Assembly: GCA_003313425.1 (NCBI GenBank)
Contig: NHZP01000037.1
Span: 124,001-188,000 of the forward strand
Source of the DNA: Pseudopyrenochaeta lycopersici
Taxonomy: Eukaryota; Ascomycota; Dothideomycetes; Pleosporales; Pseudopyrenochaetaceae
Direction: 5' to 3'
Length of the DNA: 64,000 nucleotides
The notes beneath the pieces are model-generated. The model worked only from the letters and a program-made list of their open reading frames with translations, did no database searches and was not told the DNA's origin. The translations under genes and the position numbers were made by a program. Below are positions 9,289 to 19,142 of this stretch, one piece after another (position 1 is the stretch's first letter; every line of letters starts with the position of its first letter).

Positions 9289-12200
9289 CTACTCATCGAT
9301 CCTTCGCAAGCCAACCATTCGCCGAAAGGACTCAAACTTCGTCTTGCTCAACGGCTTAGTGAGTCCATCCGCTGGGTTCAACTCGCCTGCGATCCATTCC
9401 ATCCTAACAAGCTGCTCCTCTACCTTCTCTCGTACAAAGTGGTACCGGATATCCACGTGCTTTGTTCTCGCATGATACATCGGGTTCTTGGCCAGGGCTA
9501 GGGCTCCTCGATTGTCTCCGAGTATGGTTACTGGCTCAGGCCCGCTCGGCTGAGAGAGGTCAACTCGCAGCTGACACAACAGTCGCTGCAGCCATATCGC
9601 TTCTTTCGCGGCCTCAGACTCCGCAATGTACTCAGCCTCACAGCTGGACAGCGCCACTGTAGCCTGACGCTTCGACTTCCAGCTGATGGCGGTGCCGGCA
9701 AATGTGAAGACGTAACCCCCAGTTGATCGGCGATCATCATCTCGTCCCCAGTTCGCGTCTGTGTACAGGCCGTAGTCACTGGTACCCTTCAGGTACCGAA
9801 GAAGCCTCTTCAAGGCTGCATGGTGTTTCTGTGACGGATTGGCGGCGAAGCGACCCAGCTGACTGACCGCATATGCAATATCCGGGCGAGTACAGAGCAT
9901 CAGATACATGAGGCTCCCAACCGCTCGCTGATACCATTTCCGGTCCTGCAAGTCTGACGCCTCTTTACTGGGTTCTAACACAAGCTTCTCGTCCATTGGA
10001 GTCGACACAGGAGTACAGTCTGCCATTCCGAAGGTTCTCAACACCTTCTCGGCATATGCGCGTTGGGTCAGCTTAATCCTACTATCCCGCGAGGTATCCT
10101 CCCGGATCACCTTCACTCCCAGATAGTGGGCGACTGGACCAAGATCACTCATCTTGAAGTGCTCCGACAGAGCGCTCTTGACGGATGCAATCGCTTCCTG
10201 ATCCTTTCCTAAGATCAAAAGGTCATCCACATATGTCGCAATGATCAAGCGTTTGTCTCGATTGACGAAGATGCTATAGTCTTCGGAGATTGCTACGAAT
10301 CCCATGGGCCGCAGCGCCTGGCTTAAGGTAAGATACCAGATCCGAGGAGATTGCTTGAGCCCATATAGGGCTTTATTCAGCTTGCAAATCTTTCCAGGGT
10401 ACTGATCCTTAATATTTGGTGGCAGTTCCATATAAACGTCCGTGTCGATCTTTCCGTACAGGAAAGCTGTCTTAACGTCCATCTGCTCAATCGACCAGCC
10501 TAGCAGGCAGGCTAGAACGAACAGAAGCTTGTAACTCATTGGCTTTACCACCGACGCAAACGTCTCAAGGACGTCGACGCCTAGCTCTTGTTCGAATCCG
10601 CGGGCGCACCATCGGGACTTGTAACGAGTGACTTCTCCATCAGCATTGGTCTTGACCTTGTATGCAAACTTGCCGGTTAGGATTGACACTCCTGGTGGGG
10701 GGTCCACGACATCCCACACACCGTTGGCTATAATCTCTTTGACTTCTTCGTCCATAGATGGAATCCATCGTGATGCGTCCGCACACGTGACAGCATCCTC
10801 ATAGTTCTTTGGTTCGTATGGGCCACCAGCAGCATAATCAACCACATGGTTCTCAAGTTTATCTTGATTCTTCCAGCGCTGACAGCGCAGCTAGACACTC
10901 AATTCCTGCGCTCCAATCGTCATGGTCTGCGGACGCTAGCGACTGGGCCACCTGAGTCTGTGTACTCTCTTCGAAGAAGCGTTCCGCTTCATTTATCTCG
11001 CCGTCTTCGGCGATTAACACGAGTCCTCCATCGATCGCGGCAGGCTTCACTGACACAGCCGCTAGAGTCTCCCCCTCGATCGTGGAGTACCGTCGCCGTT
11101 TAGCCTTATGTGCGAGGGTATCTTGAATTCTAACCTCATCGCAATGGGCTGGTCGACGCACAGTCTCGGGGACTTCTCCCCCTGGACCAAATATATCCTC
11201 ATTGAAGTGCAGATCTCGAACTAACTCGACTCGCTCGGTGCAGGTGTTCCATACCCGATACTGATGTTTCGCAACGCAACCGAGAAGATAGCACTTGTCC
11301 GCCCGGGGATCAGGCTTCCTAAAGTTCGAGTAGTCGCTTCGGGGTCGGGGCTTCCAGCACTCGCAGCCCAACACTCGCAGGTGCTCTATCGGCGGTGGCC
11401 TTCCATACAGTCGCTCGTATGGTGGTTGATCGTTGGGATTAGCCGACGTTGGGCAATAGTTGACTATGTCAGTGACATGCAGTGAACAAAATATTCATGC
11501 CCCTTTCTGCGACCCCGTTCTGCTCTGGATTATGCGGCGCTGTAGGCTCAACTCTGACGCCTGTCTCTCTGAAAAACTCGTTTAATAGTTTGTTATCGAA
11601 CTCTCCGCCATTATCTCTTCGGACGGCTAGCAGTTCGTGTTTTAGTTCTTTCTCGACCTGGGTCTTCCAGATCTGCAGTTCTCTTGCTGCATCGTTCTTG
11701 TGTCGCAACACTCTCACCCATCTGTATCTTGTATAGTCGTCTGTAATGGTGAGAGCGAAGCGATCATTGACTTTCTTCTTGCCATCATACGCGTTGACTG
11801 GCCCTGCTAGGTCAACAAAGACCCTCTGCAAAGGCCTCTTGCTCCTTATCCCGGAGTCCTTGAAGTTTCTCCTCTTCATGCCTGCTCGGATACAGGACTC
11901 GCATGGAGGTAGTGGGTCCTCTGAACTTGACACCTTGAGACGTCGTAGCAGCCTCCTCAGCCTCCCTTCTCCGAGATGCCCCAGTCGACGATGGTGAGTC
12001 TCGATAGGCACATCTGAGGGTATTGCTGTAAAGGCATATGGCTGCGGTTTTTGTTTTCCAGTTGTCTCTGCTTTCGGCCGTGACAGCGCGTACAAGTCGG
12101 TATTGCGACAGTCAGCCGTGGCTATTACTTGTCCAGTCTCTGTACGGACGATCTCGAGGTCGTGGCCATCCATCACGAAGCGTATGCCAGCCTTCTCCTC

Positions 12201-12666
12201 TTCTTTCGTCAACGTCAATGCTCGACAAGAGATGATGTTGAAAGGGAGCCCCGGTGCATACGAGACGTTCTGGATAGTAAACGCCTTGTTGTACTTCCTG
12301 CCATCAACCTCGCACGCGATCGGGATCTTCACCGTCCCGATGCCAGCGACTGCCACGCCTCCACCGACCCCCCATGACCCGCTTTCCGGGTGGTGCCGGT
12401 CTCATTGTCTCAAAAAGCGACCGCCTTCCGGTCACATGTGTGTAGCTTCCACTGTCAAGGACCCAATCATCTGGGGCCAGTCGTCCGTTGATGACACCTA
12501 ATGCTAGTGGCAGCCATGGGCCGTTGGTCTCTGCCCATGTCTCTGCCTCGACTTCCATCCACCATCTTGCTCCCAACGCTACCATTACGTAGGCGAAAGC
12601 AGTCCACTGGGACAGACATAACACGTATGCAATGACCATGCCCCAGCAGAGGCTCTCCCTACGCAC
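9289..12666 (-). pseudogene. pol: copia copy 1 pol (protease, integrase, RT, RNase H), broken
   Basis: Frames in order on the minus strand: 12666-12304 with protease WVLDSGS (active-site DSG); 12356-11469 with the gag-pre-integrase HHCC region (THHRRLGHLG...CESC), integrase core TDDYTR, RRDNGGEF and NGVAER; 11374-10859 linker; and 10845-9289 with RT (YVDDLLIL, FASVVKPMSYKLLF) and RNase H (TDANWGRDDD, SSCEAEY, GDNRGALALA). Breaks: protease/integrase frameshift near 12356, a deletion of about 63 bp near 11480 that removes sequence present in copy 2, a 2-nt deletion near 10858, and a 42-bp loss before TDANWG. Not autonomous. Confidence 0.9.
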
Positions 12667-12672
12667 TGATAT

Positions 12673-12989
12673 TCAATCGGAGGTGGATCCTTGCACGAAG
12701 TCGCTTTCTTCGATTCTGCCTTTCTTTGTGGCACTCTCTGGATACGCTGCTTCCGTACCAGATCTTTTTCTGCCTCTTCTCTCATGTGCTTCCTTGTACC
12801 AGCTTGGCCTGTATCTGGCGTTCTGGCTCATTCTGTAGCATCCCTTCGGCCCTACGACGGCCAGGTGGCCTGGTCTTTGGCAGAACGTGCATTTCTTCTG
12901 GCTGTTCACGGCTAGGGTGATGCCGTCGTCGTTGTTCATCTGTCGCTGCTCTTCCTCATGTTACGACGGGTAGGACGAGTCGAGGGCAT
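12673..12989 (-). pseudogene. gag: copia copy 1 gag remnant
   Basis: The gag start (ATG at 12989, then PSTRPTRRN) is fused directly to the C-terminal quarter (NNDDGITLAVNSQKKC...). Comparison with copy 2 shows an internal deletion of roughly 900 bp that also shifts the frame. The remaining part has the atypical zinc knuckle CTFCQRPGHLAVVGPKGC, spacing CX2CX4HX8C. Confidence 0.85.
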
Positions 12990-13184
12990 CTCTGGAACAG
13001 TGGCTGAAAAGGTTTCTTAGATGACTATGTTGCGCTGCGTTCGTGACGATTGCTGATAGTTGACAGGTGCCGCGATGGAAGAATTTTCACTGCATACATT
13101 GCTTTTTCTCAGCTTCACCACATCGCTTCCTTTGGGTTCTCTCCCATTCCGTAGGCCCTACAAGCCTCGGAATCCTTTGTAGCG

Positions 13185-13863
13185 ATGGGCCTGCTCTTCC
13201 TGGTCTCTTCGTGCAGTTCTAACGGGCTCAGGGACTTCCATTTTAGCTCATCCAGAACCCCTTCTCGATTGCTGAGGCGCTCCTTGCCTCTCGAGTCTTT
13301 ATACAACACGGCCTTGTCAGGACCGCGAGGTCTGGGACTGAATGCGCAAGCACTGCTCCTTGGTGCTAATACGACGGCCTCAGGACTACCAGACTCATCC
13401 TGACCCCACTTGATTGCTGGGGCGCTTCTCGCCCCTCAAGCTTCTTGTACAACGCAGCTGTGTCACGGCTGCGAGGTCCCATCACGAGGGAGCTGGTTGC
13501 GCAAGCACCGCTCTTCAGTGGTAATGTGACGAGCTCCAGAATCACCAGCCTGATTCTGAATCTCCCCTTGAGTGCTTGGCGCTTCTCGCCTCTCAAGGTC
13601 CTTCTACAACGCAACTGTGTCATGGCTGCGAGGCTCCACCGGGGAAACTGGTGACGCAAGTACTGCTCTTCAGTGCTAATACGACGAGATCAGGACTACC
13701 AGGCTCGCCCTGAACTCCCCTTGAGTGCTTGGCGCTTCTCGCCTCTCAAGGCCCTTCTTACAACGTGGTTTTGTCAGGGCCACGAGGTTCATACAACATG
13801 CAGCCAACATGAGGGAACTCTTACTCCCTATTTTGTATGGGTAATAGGCCATACGCGAAAGCG
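13185..13863 (-). repeat. Tandem repeats in copia copy 1 leader (~145-150 bp units)
   Basis: About four to five imperfect units, each containing a variant of 'cgcttctcgcc(t/c)ctcaag', then a pyrimidine-rich stretch, then 'gcgaggtcc'. The same organisation occurs at 33270-33830 in copy 2, so it belongs to the family and is not a later amplification. Confidence 0.75.
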
Positions 13864-13877
13864 CCGGGCTCATAACC
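13864..13877 (-). other. Primer-binding site of copia copy 1
   Basis: On the minus strand GGTTATGAGCCCGG directly follows the LTR end. It is complementary to the anticodon stem-loop of initiator tRNA-Met (GGGCUCAUAACC), as in half-tRNA priming elements. Confidence 0.75.
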
Positions 13878-13909
13878 TGTCAAGGCTTTGGGGGGTGTAA
13901 GAGTTATCT
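13878..13909 (-). repeat. Split 5' LTR of copia copy 1, inner 32 bp
   Basis: Identical to the first 32 bp (plus-strand reading) of the LTR at 9085. It stops abruptly at an inversion breakpoint; the next 24 LTR bases are lost and the following 69 are at 15424-15492. Confidence 0.9.
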
Positions 13910-14689
13910 TCTGTCTGGCGCCCCGTTGCGACCCACAGCAGGATAGGCCACAGCAGTATTGCGCAACCGCGCTGCCGCTGAAGATCATTTGGTCTGCAAG
14001 CCTTCTCACACTTGTGGAGAGCGATGTAACATGCTGTTACTCGACTGCGGTTAGTTGGCTCTTACGACAGCCGTACGTTGTGTCGCCTCACACTGGAATT
14101 TCCACCGAGCCGCTTTCTTTGATTAATACAAGAAACGACATGGAACATGCTTGCTGCTTCTGCAGGCGGGTTCTCTCAGTTTCTGATACCAGGCATTGGG
14201 ATGCTGCCATACATCTGATGTGCATCGTCAGGGAAGGGATAGTGTGGGAACAGCCAATACAACCTGACGCCGAGAGCTTTTCAATCTGCAAGCCCCTTCA
14301 CATCTACAAGCATCCCCACGATGACAAGAATGCCGCCGTTTCTGCAGCCCCATTCTATGATACTAGGAATCTATAGAGGTGGATCAATCGTGAGCGGGGA
14401 GCGTTGGAGTTGGCTTATAAAGTCTTGCAATCGATCGCATTCTCTCACAATCTTCAAGCTACCGCCTCCTCTATTCTCAACAAGGATAAGCCCAAGTGTT
14501 GTCACTACTAGAGCCGCCCCCATCAACATCTCCACATTTTTGGCGCCTTCACAGGATTTGTTGTCTATTGCCATCTTCCTCGACGCACTTTCGCCTCTCC
14601 CGCTACGCTTTCATCCGACCATATGCTTAGAGATAGCGCGCGACATCTTCGAGATCCCAGCCATCCCATCTCCTTTCGACAGTAGCTTT
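13910..14689. other. Inverted segment, no clear gene
   Basis: Part of the 13910-15492 segment that was inverted after copia copy 1 inserted. A plus frame ending at 14376 includes HACCFCRRVLSVSDTRHW and could be a fragment of a real protein, but its start lies in LTR sequence. No domain recognised. Confidence 0.4.
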
Positions 14690-15012
14690 ACGCCTCTTGG
14701 TCCCCATAGTACCCTTCCACGTCGAAGACTTCATCGAGCGCCATTCTCTCTGTCCTCCCAGCACTCGCATAGCCTGTTGCGCTCTTACTATATCTACTAC
14801 CACCTGCAAGCGTCCGGGAGCGGCCACTGAACGCAAGTTGATCATGCTACCCTCACTCCTCCGCTGACTACACTAGCTCTTCTTTTTGCCCAAATAGTCT
14901 ATCGTCTTCGACATTTTCCACACATTCGACACGAACTCCGTCTATCTCATAGTCTAAGATTGGGAACGTAAGATTAATAACGTCCGCGAACTCTTGAGCC
15001 AACCGTTCGGGT
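14690..15012 (+). repeat. Duplicated block R2, copy A
   Basis: Highly similar to 41440-41712 (shared: gaagacttcat, gcggccactgaacgcaagtt, gatcatgctaccctcactcc, aacacgaactccgtctat). It lies about 100 bp upstream of the start of the disrupted gene at 15114, so it probably contains that gene's promoter region. A 54-codon-like frame ending at the shared TGA near 14867 is conserved in both copies, but no function is assignable. Confidence 0.8.
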
Positions 15013-15113
15013 AATCAAACTAGTCCTTTCCTGTCTACACCTGTTGTCATAAAGTGAAGCTATGCCTAGTATTTTCCGACTCTCTCTTCACCTAAGTGCC
15101 ACAAATTTGCCCA

Positions 15114-15423
15114 ATGCCATGGCACGTGTTTGTGCCTCCGACGGAACGTCTCGTCGAACTCGTCGCTGCTGTAATTCCCGGCGATCGCCGTCCTTTCATC
15201 GAGCAGGGACAAGTGATCATATATCAAAATGAAGCACCAGCTGAGAAATTACAAGAATTGAGGCAAGAGATCTTCCGAATGGTGCGTTCAAGGACGTTGT
15301 TCCTTAGGCTTCTATTAACATGTCTGAGGGCCCAAAAATCAACGCCACACTGAAAGGCGCAGCGAAAGGCGTACAATTGCAGATTCCGCGCACCGAGCTA
15401 AGGGTACTCCTTCAATTATCTGG
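15114..15423 (+). pseudogene. 5' part of the host gene disrupted by copia copy 1
   Basis: Exon 1 from ATG 15114 to 15281 reads MPWHVFVPPTERLVELVAAV and onward. The 47-nt intron (15282-15328, GTGCGT donor, TTAAC branch, CTGAG acceptor) joins in phase zero to 15329, which reads GPKINATLKGAAKGVQLQIP. The last five bases (15419-15423) are the reverse complement of the TSD at 9080-9084. The reading frame continues through this duplication into the minus strand at 9079-8863. No family recognised. The combined product would be about 159 residues. Confidence 0.6.
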
Positions 15424-15492
15424 TGTCAAGATGGGCGATGAAGGCAGTGGTCATGTGACCTTGTCTACATGACTAATTAGCGTCATTACTTA
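15424..15492 (+). repeat. Split 5' LTR of copia copy 1, outer 69 bp
   Basis: Matches the outer 69 bases of the family LTR (tgtcaagatgggcgatgaag...), in the orientation opposite to the remainder of copy 1. The flanking tctgg is the reverse complement of the other TSD. Confidence 0.9.
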
Positions 15493-15517
15493 ACGTGTTC
15501 TACCACTCAGTGGGCAA

Positions 15518-17310
15518 AACCAGTCAGTGGGCAGCCCTACCAAAATTGACGCACCTTTTTGCTCAATTCTTTAACAGCAGCATGGTAAATTATAGATAAA
15601 ATTAATGGATAAGCTAGTCTAGCTACCTCTACACTGAGTTCGAGTATGTCCTTAGATATGACAGTTGCTGCACGTTGGTGGTGCGCGCTGGCGCACTCGC
15701 CCAGGCTGAGCTTGACTACCCTCATTCACTACCCTACCAGCCTCTGCAGCAAGCAGCTGGCCCTGCTCAACCTGCAGAGCTCCTCCACGGGCTATATATT
15801 GCCTGCGCTGCTGTTTCTTACGTTGTTTACGCTGAGCAGCTGCACGCAGCTTTATATTCTCGTCCGCGAGGATAGCTGCTGAGTTCATAGCAAGGTGACA
15901 ACCCTTAACAAGCTGGCGAATAGCTTAGCTGCTTGGGCCCTGAGACTGACAATGCAGGAGGTCTTGAACTAGCTGAGCCTGTTTCTTAAGCTAAGATATC
16001 GTGCGCGGCGTCTCAGCTATCCACCCAGCTGCTGCTACCTCTGTTGTCGCTGGTAGAGACGGCGTACAGATAACTGTGAGCGACGAGAGGACGCGCTCAG
16101 GACAAGCTGGGACAAGGCCTGTTGCTTAAAAGCCTGGCTTAATATTCTTCTCTATAAATACTTTACGTCTAACCTTATAGTAGATAGAGAGGAAGTCTAA
16201 CTTATTAATATAAAATATACTCTTACGCGCAAGCTCGTTTATCTCTTTACTGTTCACATGCTTAAGAGGAGAGTAGCAGCTAACATTAAGAGGCTACAAG
16301 AGATGCGAGGTATAAGGAGGCATGCAGAGGCTAATAATCTTATTCTCCTTACAGTACTAGTCAAACTTAGGTGTTGCGTGGCTGCTGTGCCTATCTAGTA
16401 TAAAGCAGGCGATAGGCTCCTTGAGCGTAGTAGGCTGTGTGCCTGTTAAAGTGCTTCAGCCACTCAAGGCCTAGCTTATCTATTGTCCAGCCATTGTCGC
16501 TAACTGCGAGTACTGAGTTTGCTGAGCCTGCAGGTAGCCTGTTGTACCAGGCAGCTTGGTACATCTTAGCATGTAAGATAATGAATAGAGGCAGCACTCA
16601 GCCTGTCGCGCTGATAGACTCAATTGCCGTGACCTAGTTGCGGTTCCCTAGCTGAACTATAACTGCTCGTCCTATAGTATCTAAGCTAGTAATAACCTTT
16701 AACGTTACTGCGACGCCTATTATAAACCTAGTTTCATTAAAGTTGTAGAAGTCTACGTCTACTACGCTGTACGCATAGCACGTCTCTTATATAAGCTTAA
16801 ACTACGCACTAATAGAAGCTAGGTCCTCGCTTAGAGCGCGCTGCCAGTAGAGCTTTCTATTCTATCTTATACAGAGTTCTAGCTCGCGATTAATGCGCGA
16901 TATCTAGTTCTTGCTAACAGGTTGAGGAGGAGGATCGTCACCTCGCGCAGCTAGCAGTAGATCTGCTATCCGCTGTACAGCGATAATTTAAGGCAGAAAG
17001 CCTCGTTAGGCGAGGTCTAGTATCTATTAAATAAGGGACTACTCTTTAGTAAGGTCTAGCTTACGCTTCTGGCGGTTGCGCACGGCTTAAGGTAGGGTGC
17101 CTTTGAGGCGGCGTTCAAGTGTCGAACGAGGGACTGCATACAGCGCAGCTGCATAAGAAACTTTAGAAATTTGATTTTTTTCGAATCACTGCTATAGCTA
17201 GCTCCACCCTGCCTTCTTTTTAAGCCATTTGGAGTTACTGTGTTGAGGCTATTACTGTTTGAACGTGGTGGTACAGGTTGATTTTGGTGGGTTTGCCCAC
17301 TGACTGGTTA
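15518..17310 (-). mobile_element. Fot1/pogo-type DNA transposon, heavily mutated
   Basis: Terminal inverted repeats: aaccagtcagtgggcagccc at 15518 and its inverse ending at 17310 (gggtttgcccactgactggtt). The transposase relic on the minus strand lies between them. Exact ends are uncertain because the left end has a second cagtgggc copy at 15508. The Fot1/pogo group targets TA; TA occurs at both candidate ends, but this is weak evidence. Confidence 0.75.
16100..17170 (-). pseudogene. Fot1/pogo transposase relic
   Basis: The HTH/CENP-B-like N-terminus is readable near 17165-17060 (YAAALYAVPRSTLERRLKGT, NRQKRKLDLTK). The DDE part is readable at 16597-16391 (KMYQAAWY, DNGWTIDKLGLEWLKHFNRH) and continues to PPYTSHLLQPLNV-like sequence near 16290. 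Many in-frame TAG and TAA codons replace expected CAG, CAA or TGG, a pattern consistent with C-to-T repeat-induced mutation. The surrounding DNA is full of TAG/CTA. No functional protein. Confidence 0.75.
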
Positions 17311-17800
17311 TACCTAGTAACCTCATCAAGGCGCTGATTTTGAGTATGCCTCGCCGGATTCAAGCCTGCAAAAAGGCGCGCGGCTGGCAGACGAAGTACT
17401 AGCTACCCAGCTATCTCCTCAAATAAAAAAATCAGTCTCTTTATCGCGTTTGAGGCTATTTTACTATATAGTTGTGATACAGCTGCTGTGTTATCGGTGG
17501 GGTAAGCTTGGCAACCAAAACTTTCCCGTAAGAACTGTATGATTGGTCAGCGCTGCCCGGACTAGCAATCACGCTGACGAGGATGCCATGGCCCGCCCAT
17601 ATGCTCTGTTCCACGACAGAACCTAGCGTTGATCTTCAAACTTTCTTCTAACCGTTTTCCTGCAAAAACTGTGTTTTCTTCAGAGGCCGGCCGCTTATCA
17701 TTGGTCCATCTTAACGGAAATGCCCAGCAGGAACATTTCAGGATACGCTGCTGACTTCGGCCGCATAATAACTAGTGGGTGGTCACAATTCATCACGCGG
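17311..17800. other. Intergenic
   Basis: No gene. The first 150 bases share the stop-rich, TA-rich texture of the neighbouring Fot1 element and may be a second decayed element. Confidence 0.4.
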
Positions 17801-18450
17801 GTAGGTACTGCAACATTAGAAGCGGCTGTTATTGGGTGCTTCTAGACATTCGGTGGCTGCGGCAAAAGCTTGGTAGTGCGGTTTGAACGTCCAGGGTGCC
17901 GATCGCGTATATAAGTAGTCGAGAGTAAGTCAGTTTAGAAGCCAGCTAGCACTTCATCTTGCCATATCTGGAACTTCTCTAAACTCATTCGTTAATACTG
18001 TAGGCATCGACCGAACACTCTCCTTCTTTCGCTTCGCTACAACCATGTTTCGCAAGTCTGGCACAGCCTTGCGATATGAAGCTCGGATGGGGAAGAGCAT
18101 CCTGCTTAAACCACGCTTGCTCTCCTCTCATCTAAATCCTATCGAAGAGGCAGACGAAGAAACCTACGCTTGCAGCGTCAGAGCGCTGGCTACAGATACG
18201 TCGTAGGTGGACTCGAAGCTGCACGTCACAATTACCATCCGTAACACGGACTAGAAACACAGGGCAGCATCTCGGTCATGTCGCCCTGGCTTCCGCTCGT
18301 CTGGCCCGGGTAACGGCAAGTGCGGCAGTCAGTACAGAAGAATTGGCTACGGTTCGGTCGACTATCGAAAGCTCGATCTCGGTTCGCTTTTCTCAACAGG
18401 TGGCGGAAAAGAAGAGAGAAATAGACCGGGCCGAGCTCCAGTGCCGATAA
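17801..18450 (+). repeat. Repeat family R1, copy A, with decayed small gene
   Basis: Similar to 32995-32385 (inverted) and, for its first 190 bp, to 63608-63800. It has a TATA box (tatataagtag at 17908). The ATG at 18045 starts MFRKSGTAL and runs 53 codons to TAG at 18206. After two in-frame TAG codons and a frameshift, the conserved reading continues at 18274-18450 (GHVALASARLARVTASAAVS...). Both segments are conserved at protein level in copy B, so R1 once encoded a single protein of about 130-150 residues with an Ala-rich helical C-terminus. Family not recognised. Confidence 0.65.
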
Positions 18451-18760
18451 TTGCAGCTCTCTCATGGTCCTTCTATACTTTACATAAATTCAATATGCGT
18501 CGAAATGATGTGGACGAAGAAGAGGTCCTTTTGTCTCCATTGCATTACCCTCTCTCATGCTCTGATATGATTAGCTACTTCAATATGTACACCAGAAAAG
18601 TGATGAGCTTGATCAGATAAACTGCAAGAAAATGGTCTTGATTAATTTTGGTAAACAGGGTGCAGATTTGTGTAAGGTTATGAAACAACAGGGAAGGGGT
18701 ACGTAAGAGAGAACTTAGACTGCGACCTCCCTCAGAACCTGCGATCTGCTGCTCTCCGGC
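18451..18760. other. Intergenic
   Basis: No gene seen between R1 copy A and the 3' tail of LINE1. Confidence 0.5.
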
Positions 18761-19142
18761 ACACACACACACACACAATTTATTTACGCCCGGCGGCCGA
18801 GCCGAAAGGGCTACTAACGCTAGTCTAACTCTACTCTTCATATGCTACGTCCCTGCCTCATCAACCCCTGTGCTTTCTTTGACTTGCTTCTTCATGTAAT
18901 TTGTTATCAAAGTCAAAGCCCTTGCTTACAATCTGTATCGCTTGTCCTCCGTCTCCTGTCTTCCATCGCGTTCTCGTTGGTTAGTAAAATTGCTGGCAGA
19001 CTGGCTCAGAGTCGGTTCCTCTGTAGAGATTCTCCAAGTGTTCAGCGTCCTATCTTCGGCGGCTGAAGCGCTGTCTGCTCTCTGTGGCACGAGATGGTTG
19101 GCGAGCTGGGTTAGTAGATAAAACTCACTTGCTTGTTAGCGG

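Larger units (their letters stand above)
9080..13909 (-). mobile_element. Ty1/copia retrotransposon, copy 1
   Basis: Element on the minus strand, same family as copy 2 at 33025-38237. Left TSD ccaga is at 9080-9084 and the 3' LTR at 9085-9209. The polypurine tract is next to it, then pol, a gag remnant, a leader with tandem repeats, the primer-binding site at 13864-13877 and the first 32 bases of the 5' LTR. The rest of the 5' LTR and the second TSD lie at 15424-15492 and 15419-15423 in opposite orientation because of an inversion. Compared with copy 2 it lacks most of gag, about 63 bp in integrase and 42 bp in RNase H, but it retains protease and the integrase N-terminus that copy 2 lost. 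Confidence 0.9.

Noticed and set aside
11470..11500. Intron in copia copy 1 integrase (sequence present in copy 2 and absent in copy 1)
   Set aside because: The segment encodes conserved integrase residues in frame in copy 2, so it is a deletion in copy 1, not an intron loss.
13864..13877. tRNA gene suggested by the initiator tRNA-like GGTTATGAGCCC sequence
   Set aside because: Only the anticodon arm complement is present, always next to an LTR, so it is a primer-binding site. No acceptor stem or T arm is nearby.
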